Source of the DNA: Ramlibacter sp.
GTDB lineage: Bacteria; Pseudomonadota; Gammaproteobacteria; Burkholderiales; Burkholderiaceae_C
NCBI GenBank assembly: GCA_028292245.1
Contig: JAQGMS010000079.1
Location: 39,540 to 103,539 of the forward strand
Reading direction: 5' to 3'
DNA length: 64,000 bases
The notes beneath the pieces are model-generated. The model was not told where the DNA came from. It made no database searches and saw only the letters and a program-made list of their open reading frames with translations. The position numbers and the translations under genes were made by a program. Shown here one piece after another: positions 36,867 to 46,150 of this stretch (within the stretch, counting starts at the first letter, position 1; every line of letters starts with the position of its first letter).

Positions 36867-38128
36867 GAGGCGTCCTTTGCAAGACGAACGCCGGAGAACT
36901 GCCAGCGCGCGGACGGCGGAAAGAAGTTGCGGTAGCTCGGCCGCGTGTGCCCGGGTGGCGTCGCGCTGCTGCCGCCGCGCAGCACCAATTGGCCCACCAT
37001 GAATTTGCCGTTGTATTCGCTGACAGCGCCGGACAGCGGCCGAAAGCCGGGATACGGGTCGTACGACGAGCGCGTCCATTGCCATACATGGCCGGTCATC
37101 TGCGTCATTTCGGGAACGCCGGCGGCGGCTTCCCACTCGAACTCGGTCGGCAGGCGGGCACCGGCCCATTCGGCGTAGGCGGCTGCCTCATAGAAGCTGA
37201 GCTGGCTGACCGGCGCCGCCGGATCCAGCGGCCGCACGCCGTGCAGGCCGAACACCTGCCAATGCGCGATCGCGGCGCGCGGGTCGCCAGGCGCGATCCA
37301 GTACACCGGAGCCTTCCAGCCGCCCGCCTGCACCGCGGCCCAACCATCGGAAAGCCACAACGCCGGCCGTTCATAGCCGCCGTCGGCGATGAACTGCGCG
37401 TACTCGCCGCAAGTGACGAGTCGATCGGCGATGCGATACGGCGCCAGCAGGACGGGATGCCGCGGCGTTTCGTTGTCGAAGGCGAAGCCCTCTCCCGCAT
37501 GCCCCACATCGACCGTGCCGCCCTGCATCTCGATCCAGTTCAGCGCAGCGGTGCCGGCGGCCAGCCGCAGCACCGGCGTCTCCGCGCTCTGGTATGCGGG
37601 CAGGAGCGGGTTGCACGACAACAAATGCAGGATGTCGGTGAGGATCAGTTCCTGGTGCTGCTGCTCGTGGTTCAGTCCCAGCTCGATCAGCGGGCCGGCG
37701 GCCTGCCACGCTTCGTCGCGCGCTTGCGCGATGAAACGCAGGACGGTGGCGTCTACGTGTTCGCGGTAGGCACGGACTTCGGCGAGGCTGGGGCGCGTCA
37801 ACAGGCCGCGCTGCGGACGCGGGTGGCGTGAACCGAGCGCCTCGTAATAGGAATTGAAGAGATGGAAAAAGCGTGAATCGAAGACTTGGTAATCCGCCGC
37901 ATGAGGGGCCAGCACGACTGCTTCGAAAAACCAGCTGGTGTGCGCCAGGTGCCACTTGGCCGGGCTGGCATCGGGCATCGATTGCACGCACTGGTCTTCG
38001 GCAGAAAGCGGCGCGGCAAGCGCCAACGTGTGGTTGCGCACCTGCGCGTAGCGTGCGGCCAGGGTCTCGCGCCACGGTTCTGCGCGGCTGTCCGCGTGCA
38101 CGGACGACGGGTTCACGGGCATAGGCAA
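36860..38128 (-). CDS. egtB: EgtB-type hercynine sulfoxide synthase (DinB plus FGE-sulfatase domains)
   Basis: KWHLAHTSWFFE and LNHEQQHQELILTD iron-ligand motifs; C-terminal VLRGGSSATPPGHTRPSYRNFFPPSARWQFSGVRLA; overlaps egtD. Confidence 0.95.
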   Translation of the reverse strand: MPMPVNPSSVHADSRAEPWRETLAARYAQVRNHTLALAAPLSAEDQCVQSMPDASPAKWHLAHTSWFFEAVVLAPHAADYQVFDSRFFHLFNSYYEALGSRHPRPQRGLLTRPSLAEVRAYREHVDATVLRFIAQARDEAWQAAGPLIELGLNHEQQHQELILTDILHLLSCNPLLPAYQSAETPVLRLAAGTAALNWIEMQGGTVDVGHAGEGFAFDNETPRHPVLLAPYRIADRLVTCGEYAQFIADGGYERPALWLSDGWAAVQAGGWKAPVYWIAPGDPRAAIAHWQVFGLHGVRPLDPAAPVSQLSFYEAAAYAEWAGARLPTEFEWEAAAGVPEMTQMTGHVWQWTRSSYDPYPGFRPLSGAVSEYNGKFMVGQLVLRGGSSATPPGHTRPSYRNFFPPSARWQFSGVRLAKDASC

Positions 38129-38394
38129 AGCCTCCAGTTGTTCTTGCGTTGAAACCGCACCGCCCTGTCCGGCGCGGGCCCAAACACATCAGTCGTCACC
38201 CCTCTCGAATCATTACAGCACAAGCAAAAGAAAACTGCCGCCATCGGGCGCGCGATCAGGGCTTGCGCCCACCTCTCCTGACAAGAACGCTTACAAGAGG
38301 CAGCTCCCTGGATTCGTGTCACGTGCGCTACCGTCGCGCAGGGCAGCGGCGGATACCATGCCAGTCCTTCCGCCCCGCGTCCCAGGAGACATCC

Positions 38395-39429
38395 ATGAGC
38401 ATCGCCGCCCTGACCAACCACCAAGTCCGCCTGGCCAAGCGCCCGGTGGGCACACCGACGCGTGACAACTGGTCCTTCACTACCGAGCCGGTGCCCGAAC
38501 CCGCGGCCGGTGGCGTGCTCGTCAAGACCCTGGCGCTGTCGCTGGACCCGGCCATGCGCGGCTGGATGAACGACGCCAAGAGCTACATCCCGCCGGTCGG
38601 CATCGGCGAGGTGATGCGGGCCGGCGGCATCGGCAAGGTGATCGCATCGCAAAACACCAGGTTCGCCGTCGGCGACCTGGTGTCCGCAACCCTCGGCGTG
38701 CAGGAATACATGCTGGTGGCCGAGGACCAGGTCAAGCGCAACGGCATGTTCAAGATCGACCCGCGCCTGGGGTCCATTACGCAATGGCTCAACGTGCTGG
38801 GCATGCCCGGCATGACCGGTTATTTCGGCCTGCTGGACGTCGGCCAGCCGCGTCCCGGCGAGACGGTGGTGGTGTCCGGCGCCGCGGGCGCGGTGGGCCA
38901 GACCGTCGGCCAATTGGCCAAGATCAAGGGCTGCCGCGTCGTGGGCATCGCGGGCGGCCGCGCCAAGTGCGACTGGGTCGTGGGCGAACTCGGCTTCGAC
39001 GCCTGTGTCGACTACAAGACGGGCGAAGTCAGGGGCGGGCTGAAGGAGCATTGCCCCAAGGGCGTGGACGTGTATTTCGACAACGTGGGCGGCGACATCC
39101 TGGACGACGTGCTGTCGCGCCTGGCCCGCGGCGCGCGCATCGTCATCTGCGGCGCGATCAGCCAGTACAACAACACCACGCCGATCCAGGGGCCCAAGAA
39201 CTATCTGTCGCTGCTGGTCAACCGGGCTCGCATGGAAGGCATGGTCGTGTTCGACTACGCCGACCGTTATCCGATCGCGGTGGCCGAGCTGGCCGGCTAC
39301 CTGGAAGAGGGCCGCATGAAATCCAGGGAGGACGTGGTGCGGGGGCTGGAGACTTTCCCCGAAGCCCTGGTCAAGCTGTTCACGGGTGAGAACTTCGGCA
39401 AATTGGTCCTGCAAATAGCCGACGCCTAG
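38395..39429 (+). CDS. NADP-dependent oxidoreductase, zinc-free MDR (CurA/2-alkenal reductase-like)
   Basis: LDPAMRGWMNDAKSYIPPVGIGEVMRAGGIG, VSGAAGAVGQTVGQLAKIKGCRVVGIAGG, YFDNVGG. Confidence 0.93.
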   Translation: MSIAALTNHQVRLAKRPVGTPTRDNWSFTTEPVPEPAAGGVLVKTLALSLDPAMRGWMNDAKSYIPPVGIGEVMRAGGIGKVIASQNTRFAVGDLVSATLGVQEYMLVAEDQVKRNGMFKIDPRLGSITQWLNVLGMPGMTGYFGLLDVGQPRPGETVVVSGAAGAVGQTVGQLAKIKGCRVVGIAGGRAKCDWVVGELGFDACVDYKTGEVRGGLKEHCPKGVDVYFDNVGGDILDDVLSRLARGARIVICGAISQYNNTTPIQGPKNYLSLLVNRARMEGMVVFDYADRYPIAVAELAGYLEEGRMKSREDVVRGLETFPEALVKLFTGENFGKLVLQIADA

Positions 39430-39878
39430 CCGTTGCCAGGCATCAGGCGCACCGTCGCACCGTCCAGCACGACTCGGGAACCCGCCGCCAAAGCCCCGCG
39501 CTGCTCGACCGTGCGGAAGCTGCCGCCATCCATGCGGATGCGCATCCGGTAGTTCTTGTTGGGCGCGTCGGCGGCCACCACCGACTCCACCGTCCCGCAA
39601 GTCTGGCAAGCCGGCCCCGCGCCCATCGTGTTGAGCGGGGGCGCGGTGACCACCGGGCTCGGCTCTTGCGCAACGGCTTGCTGCGCCGACTGCGCCGCGG
39701 CGCGGTGATCGGGCGGCGCCTGGGTGTGCCGGGTCATCATGGCGGCCGCCAGCGCGGCAATGGCCACGGCCATCACCGCCAGCGTGGGCGCGAGTGCCTG
39801 GCCGGGGGTGGGCGGTGGGCTCGAAGCCGGCTCTGCCGCCGACTGGGCAAACTTGTCGTCGTTCAAATCGGGATCCAT
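39426..39878 (-). CDS. Small membrane-anchored protein with CxxC, similar to tails of glycine-zipper/SlyB-like proteins
   Basis: One TM helix (LAVMAVAIAALAAAMM), CQTCGTVESVVAADAPNKNYRMRIRMDGGSFRTVEQ. Confidence 0.7.
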   Translation of the reverse strand: MDPDLNDDKFAQSAAEPASSPPPTPGQALAPTLAVMAVAIAALAAAMMTRHTQAPPDHRAAAQSAQQAVAQEPSPVVTAPPLNTMGAGPACQTCGTVESVVAADAPNKNYRMRIRMDGGSFRTVEQRGALAAGSRVVLDGATVRLMPGNG

Positions 39879-39969
39879 GGCGTGTCCTTTGCGCTGTTGT
39901 ATCCCAGCCGGACAGTCTGGCCTGTAGGCGAACGTGACATCCGTAAGCGAATCGCGGCGGTAGGCGGAG

Positions 39970-40416
39970 TCAAACGCGCGAGTTGCGATTGGCCTCGTTG
40001 ACGGTGACCCAGAAATCGTAGACCTGCCGCATCTTGCGGCGCAGTTCGTCGTTGTCCAGGCTCTTTCGCACGACGCTGTTGGCCCCGGCCACGTAGCAAC
40101 TGTCGAGCTCAACCTTGTCGGCCGATGCGGACAACATGACGACCGGCACCGACTGCGTGAGCGGGTTGCCGCGCAGGGCCTTGAGCACATCCAGGCCGCC
40201 GACCCCCGCCATCTTGATGTCGAGGATCACCAGCCGGGGCTGCTTGCGGGGGTCCCGCTCGGCATGGCTGCCGCGCGCGAACAGGAAATCCAGAGCCTCC
40301 TCCCCGTTGGCGGCGGTAGCGATCCGCGCCGGGTCGCAGCACTCGCGCAGCGCCAGCACCGTCAGTTCCAGGTGGTCCGGGTTGTCCTCGACCACCAGGA
40401 TGGCGATATCGGCCAT
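39970..40416 (-). CDS. Single-domain response regulator (Rcp1-like REC)
   Basis: ILVVEDNPDHLELTVLALRE, LVILDIKMAGVGGLDVLKALR, VVMLSASADK; no output domain. Confidence 0.92.
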   Translation of the reverse strand: MADIAILVVEDNPDHLELTVLALRECCDPARIATAANGEEALDFLFARGSHAERDPRKQPRLVILDIKMAGVGGLDVLKALRGNPLTQSVPVVMLSASADKVELDSCYVAGANSVVRKSLDNDELRRKMRQVYDFWVTVNEANRNSRV

Positions 40417-40418
40417 GC

Positions 40419-40895
40419 CTAGACGGCCCCGCCCGGATGGGTCGGATCGACCCACAGCACCTGTTCGGGTTTTTCGACCGGCGCGATGTCCAGGTTCACC
40501 GCGACGGCCTCGCCGTCGCTACGGCACAGCACGCATTCCAGCGCTTCGGTCGCGCTGGCGTTGATTTCCTGGTGCGGCACGAACGGCGGCACATAGATGA
40601 AGTCGCCGGGCCCGGCTTCGGCGGCGAATTCGAGATGCTCGCCCCAGCGCATGCGCGCGCGCCCCTTGACGATGTAGATCACGCTTTCCAGGGGGCCGTG
40701 GTGATGCGCGCCGGTTTTCGCGTTGGCGTGGATCGTCACCGTGCCGGCCCACAGCTTCTGCGCTCCGACGCGCGCGAAGTTGATCGCCGCCTTGCGATCC
40801 ATGCCCGGCGTCTGCGCGGTATTGGGGTCCAGCTGGTTGCCCGGAATCACCCGGACGCCGTCATTCTTCCAGGGCGGCTGATGATCGTTGCTCAT
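40419..40895 (-). CDS. Cupin-domain protein
   Basis: GAHHHGPLESVIYIVKGRARMRWGEHLEFAAEAGPGDFIYVPPFVPHQEIN. Confidence 0.9.
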   Translation of the reverse strand: MSNDHQPPWKNDGVRVIPGNQLDPNTAQTPGMDRKAAINFARVGAQKLWAGTVTIHANAKTGAHHHGPLESVIYIVKGRARMRWGEHLEFAAEAGPGDFIYVPPFVPHQEINASATEALECVLCRSDGEAVAVNLDIAPVEKPEQVLWVDPTHPGGAV

Positions 40896-40912
40896 GTTCG
40901 CCAGCGTACCAC

Positions 40913-42061
40913 TCAGTCCACCGCCGCGTACACCAGGTGCCGGAACAGGTTGCGAAAGTAGATGCGCTGGTTCGGGGCCTGGGTCAGCAGCATGGCGAAC
41001 AGGTCCTCGGCGGGATCCACCAGGAAGGACGTGCCGCCGATGCCGCTCCAGTAGTACTGGCCGGGCGAGCCCGGCTGCGGGGCCTGGCCGCCGTGCAGGC
41101 GGACCGAGAAGCCCAGCCCGAAGCCGTAGCCGGGCAGCAGCAGGTCGCCGTTGACCGGGATGCCGCCCAGGTGATCGGCCGTCATCCACTCGATGGTCTT
41201 GCGCGACACCAGGCGCGTGCCATCGAGCGTGCCGCGATTGCGCATGAACTGCAGGAACCGGATGTAGTCGGCCGCCGTCGAAAGCAATCCCCCGCCGCCC
41301 GACTCGAAGCGCGGCGTCTCGCGCGCATCCATCATGATGACCGGCTCGCCGGTGTCGGGGTCCTTGGCGAACGGCTCCGCGATGCGATGCCACTGGTCCT
41401 GCGCCACCGCGAACGCCGTGTCCTTCATCCCCAACGGACCGAAGACGCGCTGCTGCAGGAGCTCGCCCAGCGGCCGGCCGCTCACCACTTCCAGCAACGC
41501 GCCCAGGACGTCGGTGGCGCGGCTGTACTGCCAGCAGCTGCCCGGCTGGTGCGCCAGCGGCAGCGCGGCGAGCACCTTGCAGAACTGCGCATTGGTCCGC
41601 GAGCGATCGGTGATGTCGGCGGCTTCGTACTCGCGCTGCACCGCGCTTTGCCCGAGGAATTCGTAGGTGAGGCCGGCGGTGTGCCGCAACAGGTCCTGCA
41701 CCGTGGCTGCGCGGCGTACGGGCTGCAGCCGCACCGCGCCGCCCTCTTCCACCGCCACTTGCTGGCCGGCGAATTCGGGCAGGTATTTCGACACCGGGTC
41801 GCCCATCTGCACGCGCCCCTCCTCGGCCAGCATCAACGCCACCAGCGACACGATCGGCTTGGTCATCGAATAGATTCGGAAGATCGCATCGTCCTTCATG
41901 GCCGCCCAGCCCTGCGGGTCCTGCCGCCCGAGGGCTTCGAAGAATTCGACGTGCCCGCCCAGCGCAACCACTGCGATCGCGCCCGGAATGCGCTGCTCGT
42001 CGATGTGCGATTGCAGGACGCCGCGCAATTGCGCCAGCCCGGCGCGGTTCAGGCGGGCCAT
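40913..42061 (-). CDS. Serine hydrolase, class C beta-lactamase/EstB-like
   Basis: FRIYSMTKPIVSLV (SxxK), YSRATDVLG (YxR/N), start MARLNRAGLAQLRG. Confidence 0.93.
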   Translation of the reverse strand: MARLNRAGLAQLRGVLQSHIDEQRIPGAIAVVALGGHVEFFEALGRQDPQGWAAMKDDAIFRIYSMTKPIVSLVALMLAEEGRVQMGDPVSKYLPEFAGQQVAVEEGGAVRLQPVRRAATVQDLLRHTAGLTYEFLGQSAVQREYEAADITDRSRTNAQFCKVLAALPLAHQPGSCWQYSRATDVLGALLEVVSGRPLGELLQQRVFGPLGMKDTAFAVAQDQWHRIAEPFAKDPDTGEPVIMMDARETPRFESGGGGLLSTAADYIRFLQFMRNRGTLDGTRLVSRKTIEWMTADHLGGIPVNGDLLLPGYGFGLGFSVRLHGGQAPQPGSPGQYYWSGIGGTSFLVDPAEDLFAMLLTQAPNQRIYFRNLFRHLVYAAVD

Positions 42062-43080
42062 CAGCCGTACCTCCGCCGCGCCAGCTCCGCGCCCTGCCCC
42101 AGCGCCTGCAGTTTCTTCAGCGCCACTTCGCGGTCCATCGGCGCGAGCCCGCAGTTGGTGCAGGGAAAGAGCCGCTGCTTCGGCACGAACTGCAGCGCGG
42201 CGCCGATGGTGTCGGCGACCTGCTCCGGCGTTTCGATCGCGTCGCTCGCCGCGTCGATCACGCCCACCATCACGTCCTTGCCTTCCAGCAATTTCATCAG
42301 GTGCGGCGGCACATGCGAGTGGTAGCACTCCAGGCTCACCTGCTTGATCGAACTGGCTGCCAGCGCCGGGAAGATCTGCTCGTACTGGCGCCACTCCTGG
42401 CCCAGAGTGTCCTTCCAGTCGAGGTTGGCCTTGATGCCGTAGCCATAGCAGATGTGGACCGCGGTCGTGCAAGTCAGCCCCTGCGCGGCGCGTTCCAGCG
42501 CCTTCACGCCCCAATCGGCGGCGTCCTTCATGTAGACGTTGAACGCCGGCTCGTCGAACTGGATGATGTCCACGCCGTCGGCCTGCAGGGCCAGCGCTTC
42601 CTGGTTGAGCAACTCGGCGAACGCGAACGCCATCTTCACCTTGTCGCCGTAGTGCTGGTCGGCCACCGTGTCGACGATGGTCATCGGCCCCGGCAGCGTG
42701 AATTTCAATTTGCGCTTGGTGTGAGCCCGCGCCAGTTGCGCCTCGAAGGCGTGAACCCGGCCCTTGAGCTTCAGCGGCGCCACCACCTGCGGCACCATCG
42801 CGTCGTAGCGGTTGTCGCGGATGCCCATCTTCACTTTGTGCTCGAAGTCGATGCCCTGCACCTGCTCCAGGAAGCCGTGCACGAAATGCTGGCGCGACTG
42901 CTCGCCGTCGGTCACGATGTCCAGGCCCGCATCCTCCTGCGCCTTGATCCACAGCAAGGTCGCATCGGCCTTCGCTTGCCGCAATTCGTCGCCCTGCGCC
43001 TTCCACTGGGGCCACAGCTTCTGGGTTTCGGCAAGCCAGGCCGGCTTGGGCAGGCTGCCGGCGATCGAGGTCGGGAACAT
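42061..43080 (-). CDS. Short MetE-like methionine synthase (MesD-like), cobalamin/folate dependence uncertain
   Basis: MFPTSIAGSLPKPAWLAET...DGEQSRQHFVHGFLEQVQGIDFEHK...IIQFDEPAFNV...HICYGYG...FPCTNCGLAP zinc-site Cys. Confidence 0.85.
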   Translation of the reverse strand: MFPTSIAGSLPKPAWLAETQKLWPQWKAQGDELRQAKADATLLWIKAQEDAGLDIVTDGEQSRQHFVHGFLEQVQGIDFEHKVKMGIRDNRYDAMVPQVVAPLKLKGRVHAFEAQLARAHTKRKLKFTLPGPMTIVDTVADQHYGDKVKMAFAFAELLNQEALALQADGVDIIQFDEPAFNVYMKDAADWGVKALERAAQGLTCTTAVHICYGYGIKANLDWKDTLGQEWRQYEQIFPALAASSIKQVSLECYHSHVPPHLMKLLEGKDVMVGVIDAASDAIETPEQVADTIGAALQFVPKQRLFPCTNCGLAPMDREVALKKLQALGQGAELARRRYG

Positions 43081-43129
43081 AGGACACTCCTTCGGATGAC
43101 GGATTGTGCCTTCCTCGCATAATCGCTTC

Positions 43130-44464
43130 ATGGCCTCCACCCACAGCGGCAATCCCCGGGTCGTCATCGTCGGATGCGGCTTCGGCGGTCTGGAAACGGC
43201 GCGGGCATTGGCGAACGCGGCGGCCGACATCACCCTGGTCGACAAGACCAACCATCACCTGTTCCAGCCGCTGCTCTACCAGGTCGCCACTGCCGGCCTG
43301 TCGGCGCCGGCCATCGCGGCGCCGGTGCGCCACCTGTTTCGCCGGCAAGCGAACGTCACCACCTTGCTCGGCGAGGTGGTGGCCATCGACACTGCCGCGC
43401 GGCACGTGGTGCTGGCCGACGGTCCCATGCTGCCCTACGAACACCTGGTGGTCGCCGCCGGCGCGACGCACAGCTATTTTGGGCGCGACGACTGGGCACC
43501 GCACGCACCGGGGCTCAAGACCCTGGACGACGCGTTCGAAATCCGCCGCCGCATCCTGCTGGCGTTCGAGGCTGCGGAAAAGGAGGCCGATCCCGCGCTG
43601 CGCGACGCCTGGCTGACTTTCGTGGTGATCGGTGGCGGGCCGACGGGGGTGGAGATGGCCGGCACGCTGGCCGAGATCGCGCGCCACACCCTGCCCGGCG
43701 AATTCCGCCGCATCGACCCGGCCAGCGCCCGCATCCTGCTGCTCGAAGGTGGCTCGCGCGTGCTGCAGACCATGCCAGAGGACCTGAGCCGGCGCGCCAG
43801 CGAGCAACTGGAAAAGTTGGGCGTGGAGGTTCGGCTCGACTCGCGCGTGGTGGCGATCGATGCCGGCACCGTGGAGGTCCAGGCCGGCACGGGTGCTGCC
43901 GCCAGGACCGTCACCATCAACAGCCGATGCGTGATCTGGGCCGCGGGCGTAGCCGCCTCGCCGCTCGGTCGGCAGCTGGCGCAGACCCTGGGTGTCCCGA
44001 TGGACCGGGCGGGGCGGATCGTCGTCGAGCCCGACCTCAGCCTGCCCAGCCATCCCGAGATCAGCGTGATAGGCGACCTGGCTGCCGCCAGGAGCTTCGC
44101 GCCGGGCCGCGAGCCGCAGCCCGTGCCGGGCGTGTCGCCGGCGGCCAAGCAGATGGGCCGGGCGGCGGCGGCCAACATCCTGCGGCGCATGGCGGGGACG
44201 GCAACCCGGCCGTTCCGCTATCGCGACTATGGCAATCTGGCCACCATCGGCCGCAACGCCGCCGTGGTCGATCTCGTTTCGCCGGTGGGCCACTTCAAGT
44301 TCAGCGGCTACTTCGCATGGCTGTTCTGGCTGTTCGCGCACATCTGGTTCCTGATCGGATTTCGCAACCGCATCGTCGTGCTGATCGACTGGGCTTCCGC
44401 CTACTGGAGCAAGCAGCGCTATGCACGGGTGGTGAGCGACATCGGGGACGGCCCGCTTTTGTAG
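43130..44464 (+). CDS. NAD(P)/FAD-dependent oxidoreductase, type II NADH dehydrogenase-like
   Basis: VVIVGCGFGGLETARALANA, LFQPLLYQVATAGLSAPAIAAPVR, VVIGGGPTGVEMAGTLAEI. Confidence 0.94.
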   Translation: MASTHSGNPRVVIVGCGFGGLETARALANAAADITLVDKTNHHLFQPLLYQVATAGLSAPAIAAPVRHLFRRQANVTTLLGEVVAIDTAARHVVLADGPMLPYEHLVVAAGATHSYFGRDDWAPHAPGLKTLDDAFEIRRRILLAFEAAEKEADPALRDAWLTFVVIGGGPTGVEMAGTLAEIARHTLPGEFRRIDPASARILLLEGGSRVLQTMPEDLSRRASEQLEKLGVEVRLDSRVVAIDAGTVEVQAGTGAAARTVTINSRCVIWAAGVAASPLGRQLAQTLGVPMDRAGRIVVEPDLSLPSHPEISVIGDLAAARSFAPGREPQPVPGVSPAAKQMGRAAAANILRRMAGTATRPFRYRDYGNLATIGRNAAVVDLVSPVGHFKFSGYFAWLFWLFAHIWFLIGFRNRIVVLIDWASAYWSKQRYARVVSDIGDGPLL

Positions 44465-44536
44465 GAAGAACCCCGGCGCATTTGCCGGGCTCCACCGACA
44501 GCGCCCGGCGCCGGCTTGGTGCATGGTGAGCGGGCG

Positions 44537-45220
44537 ATGCGCCATCACCCGCCTCCTCCTCGGCTGCACGCGCCGGCGGGCCTTGCCCTGCTCGCGCTGG
44601 CCCTGCTGCTTTTTGGCTGGCTGGCCGCCGACTTGCTGCGGCACGGCCCGATCACGCGGGCCGATGCAGGCATCAGCACATGGTTCCATGGCCATCTCCA
44701 TCCGCTCATCACGCAGTCGCTGCTGGCTGTCACCTATCTGCACAGCACCGCGGGGGTTTGCCTGATGGCGCTGGCGGCGGCGCTTTTCCTGGCCTGGCGC
44801 CGGCAAGCGCAGTGGCTGCCGGCGCTGGCGCTGGCGGTGCCCGGCGGGTTGCTGCTGAACGCGTCGGTCAAGCAGGCCTTCCACCGTGCCCGTCCCGATC
44901 TTGCCGACCCGTTGCTGACGCTCGCCACCTACAGCTTTCCCAGCGGCCACACGGCCGGCGCCACCGTGTGGTGGGGCTTCTTCGCGGTGCTGCTGTTGTC
45001 GCACCAGCCACGCCTGGCCTGGCGCGTGGCGGGTGTCGCGCTGGCCGCCGTGATGATCTCGCTCACCGCCTTGTCGCGTGTGTACCTGGGCGTGCACTAC
45101 CTGAGCGATGTGCTGGCGGCCATCGCGGAGGGCTGCGCCTGGCTGGCCTTGTGCTTCATGGCTGTCGGCGTGATGCGGCGGCCCGCAACACCTTCAACGC
45201 CGATCGAGCACCATGGCTGA
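44537..45220 (+). CDS. PAP2-family phosphatase
   Basis: KQAFHRARPDL, SFPSGHTAGATV, SRVYLGVHYLSDVLA. Confidence 0.93.
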   Translation: MRHHPPPPRLHAPAGLALLALALLLFGWLAADLLRHGPITRADAGISTWFHGHLHPLITQSLLAVTYLHSTAGVCLMALAAALFLAWRRQAQWLPALALAVPGGLLLNASVKQAFHRARPDLADPLLTLATYSFPSGHTAGATVWWGFFAVLLLSHQPRLAWRVAGVALAAVMISLTALSRVYLGVHYLSDVLAAIAEGCAWLALCFMAVGVMRRPATPSTPIEHHG

Positions 45221-46127
45221 CGCCGCGCCGGTCAGCGTGATCATCAATTCCACCTCGGGCCAGGGCTGCCCGCCCGAGTGGGTGCAGGAGCTGGAACAGA
45301 AGTTTCTCTCGCAGGGTGTGGCCGCACAGGTCGTGCTGATCCAAAGCGGCGAGCAGATCCTGGATGCCGTGGACCGTTCGCTGCAGCAAGGCGCTCGCAC
45401 CGTCGTCGCGGGCGGCGGCGACGGCACCGTCAGCGCCGTCGCCTCGCGCCTGGCCGGCTCCGACGTCGCGCTGGGCGTGCTGCCGCTGGGCACGCTGAAT
45501 CACTTTGCCAAGGACCTGCACATTCCGCTGGACCTGGACGAAGCCGTGCAGACCATCGCCCACGGGCGGGAGATCGCGGTCGATGCCGGCGAAGTCAACG
45601 GGCGCCTCTTCATCAACAATTCCAGCCTGGGCCTGTACCCGGACATCGTGCTGGACCGCGAGCGGCAGCAGCGGCGCCTGGGCCGCGGCAAATGGCGCGC
45701 GCTGCTTGCCGCGTGCCTGCACGTCGCCCGCCGCTACCCGGTGCTGCCGCTGCGGATCGACCTGAATGGCAAGGCCTACGACCGGCGCAGCGCCTTCGTC
45801 TTCATCGGCAACAACGAATACAAGATGGAGGGCTTCGAGATCGGCGAGCGCGAAACGCTCTCGGCGGGCCGGCTCAGCCTCTACCTCACGCAGCGCACCG
45901 GGCGCTTCGGCCTGTTGCGGCTGGCATTGCGGGCCCTTTTCGGGCGCCTGCTGCAGGCCCGCGATTTCGAGATGGTTACCGCCGCCGCGCTTGCGGTGAA
46001 CACGCGGCACAAGCAGATGCGCGTCGCCACCGACGGCGAGGTGACGACGATGAAGACGCCGCTCAACTACCGCATCCGGCCGGGCGCCCTGCGCGTGATC
46101 GTGCCGCCGGCCCCACCACCCGCCTGA
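45213..46127 (+). CDS. Diacylglycerol kinase-like lipid kinase
   Basis: VVAGGGDGTVSAVASRL, LGVLPLGTLNHFAKDLHIP, FINNSSLGLYPDIV. Confidence 0.93.
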   Translation: MADAAPVSVIINSTSGQGCPPEWVQELEQKFLSQGVAAQVVLIQSGEQILDAVDRSLQQGARTVVAGGGDGTVSAVASRLAGSDVALGVLPLGTLNHFAKDLHIPLDLDEAVQTIAHGREIAVDAGEVNGRLFINNSSLGLYPDIVLDRERQQRRLGRGKWRALLAACLHVARRYPVLPLRIDLNGKAYDRRSAFVFIGNNEYKMEGFEIGERETLSAGRLSLYLTQRTGRFGLLRLALRALFGRLLQARDFEMVTAAALAVNTRHKQMRVATDGEVTTMKTPLNYRIRPGALRVIVPPAPPPA

Positions 46128-46150
46128 AGCGGCCACAATGGGAGAGCCTC

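Noticed and set aside
34137-36935. 932-aa plus-strand ORF
   Set aside because: Antisense to the disulfide reductase, DUF427 and egtD, all of which have clear family motifs.
35865-38128. Selenoneine (SenA/SenB) locus
   Set aside because: The FGE-type enzyme is paired with egtD and keeps EgtB-like motifs; no senB or selD-like gene is seen nearby.
43081-43129. Cobalamin or SAM riboswitch upstream of the MetE-like gene
   Set aside because: Only about 50 nt separate it from the divergent NDH-2 gene, too short for either riboswitch, and no conserved core was seen.
40913-45097. 1394-aa minus-strand ORF
   Set aside because: Only its C-terminal part (40913-42061) reads as a real serine hydrolase. 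The rest is antisense to the NDH-2 and PAP2 genes and out of frame with the MetE-like gene; low-complexity Arg/Gly/His composition; stop-free by GC bias.
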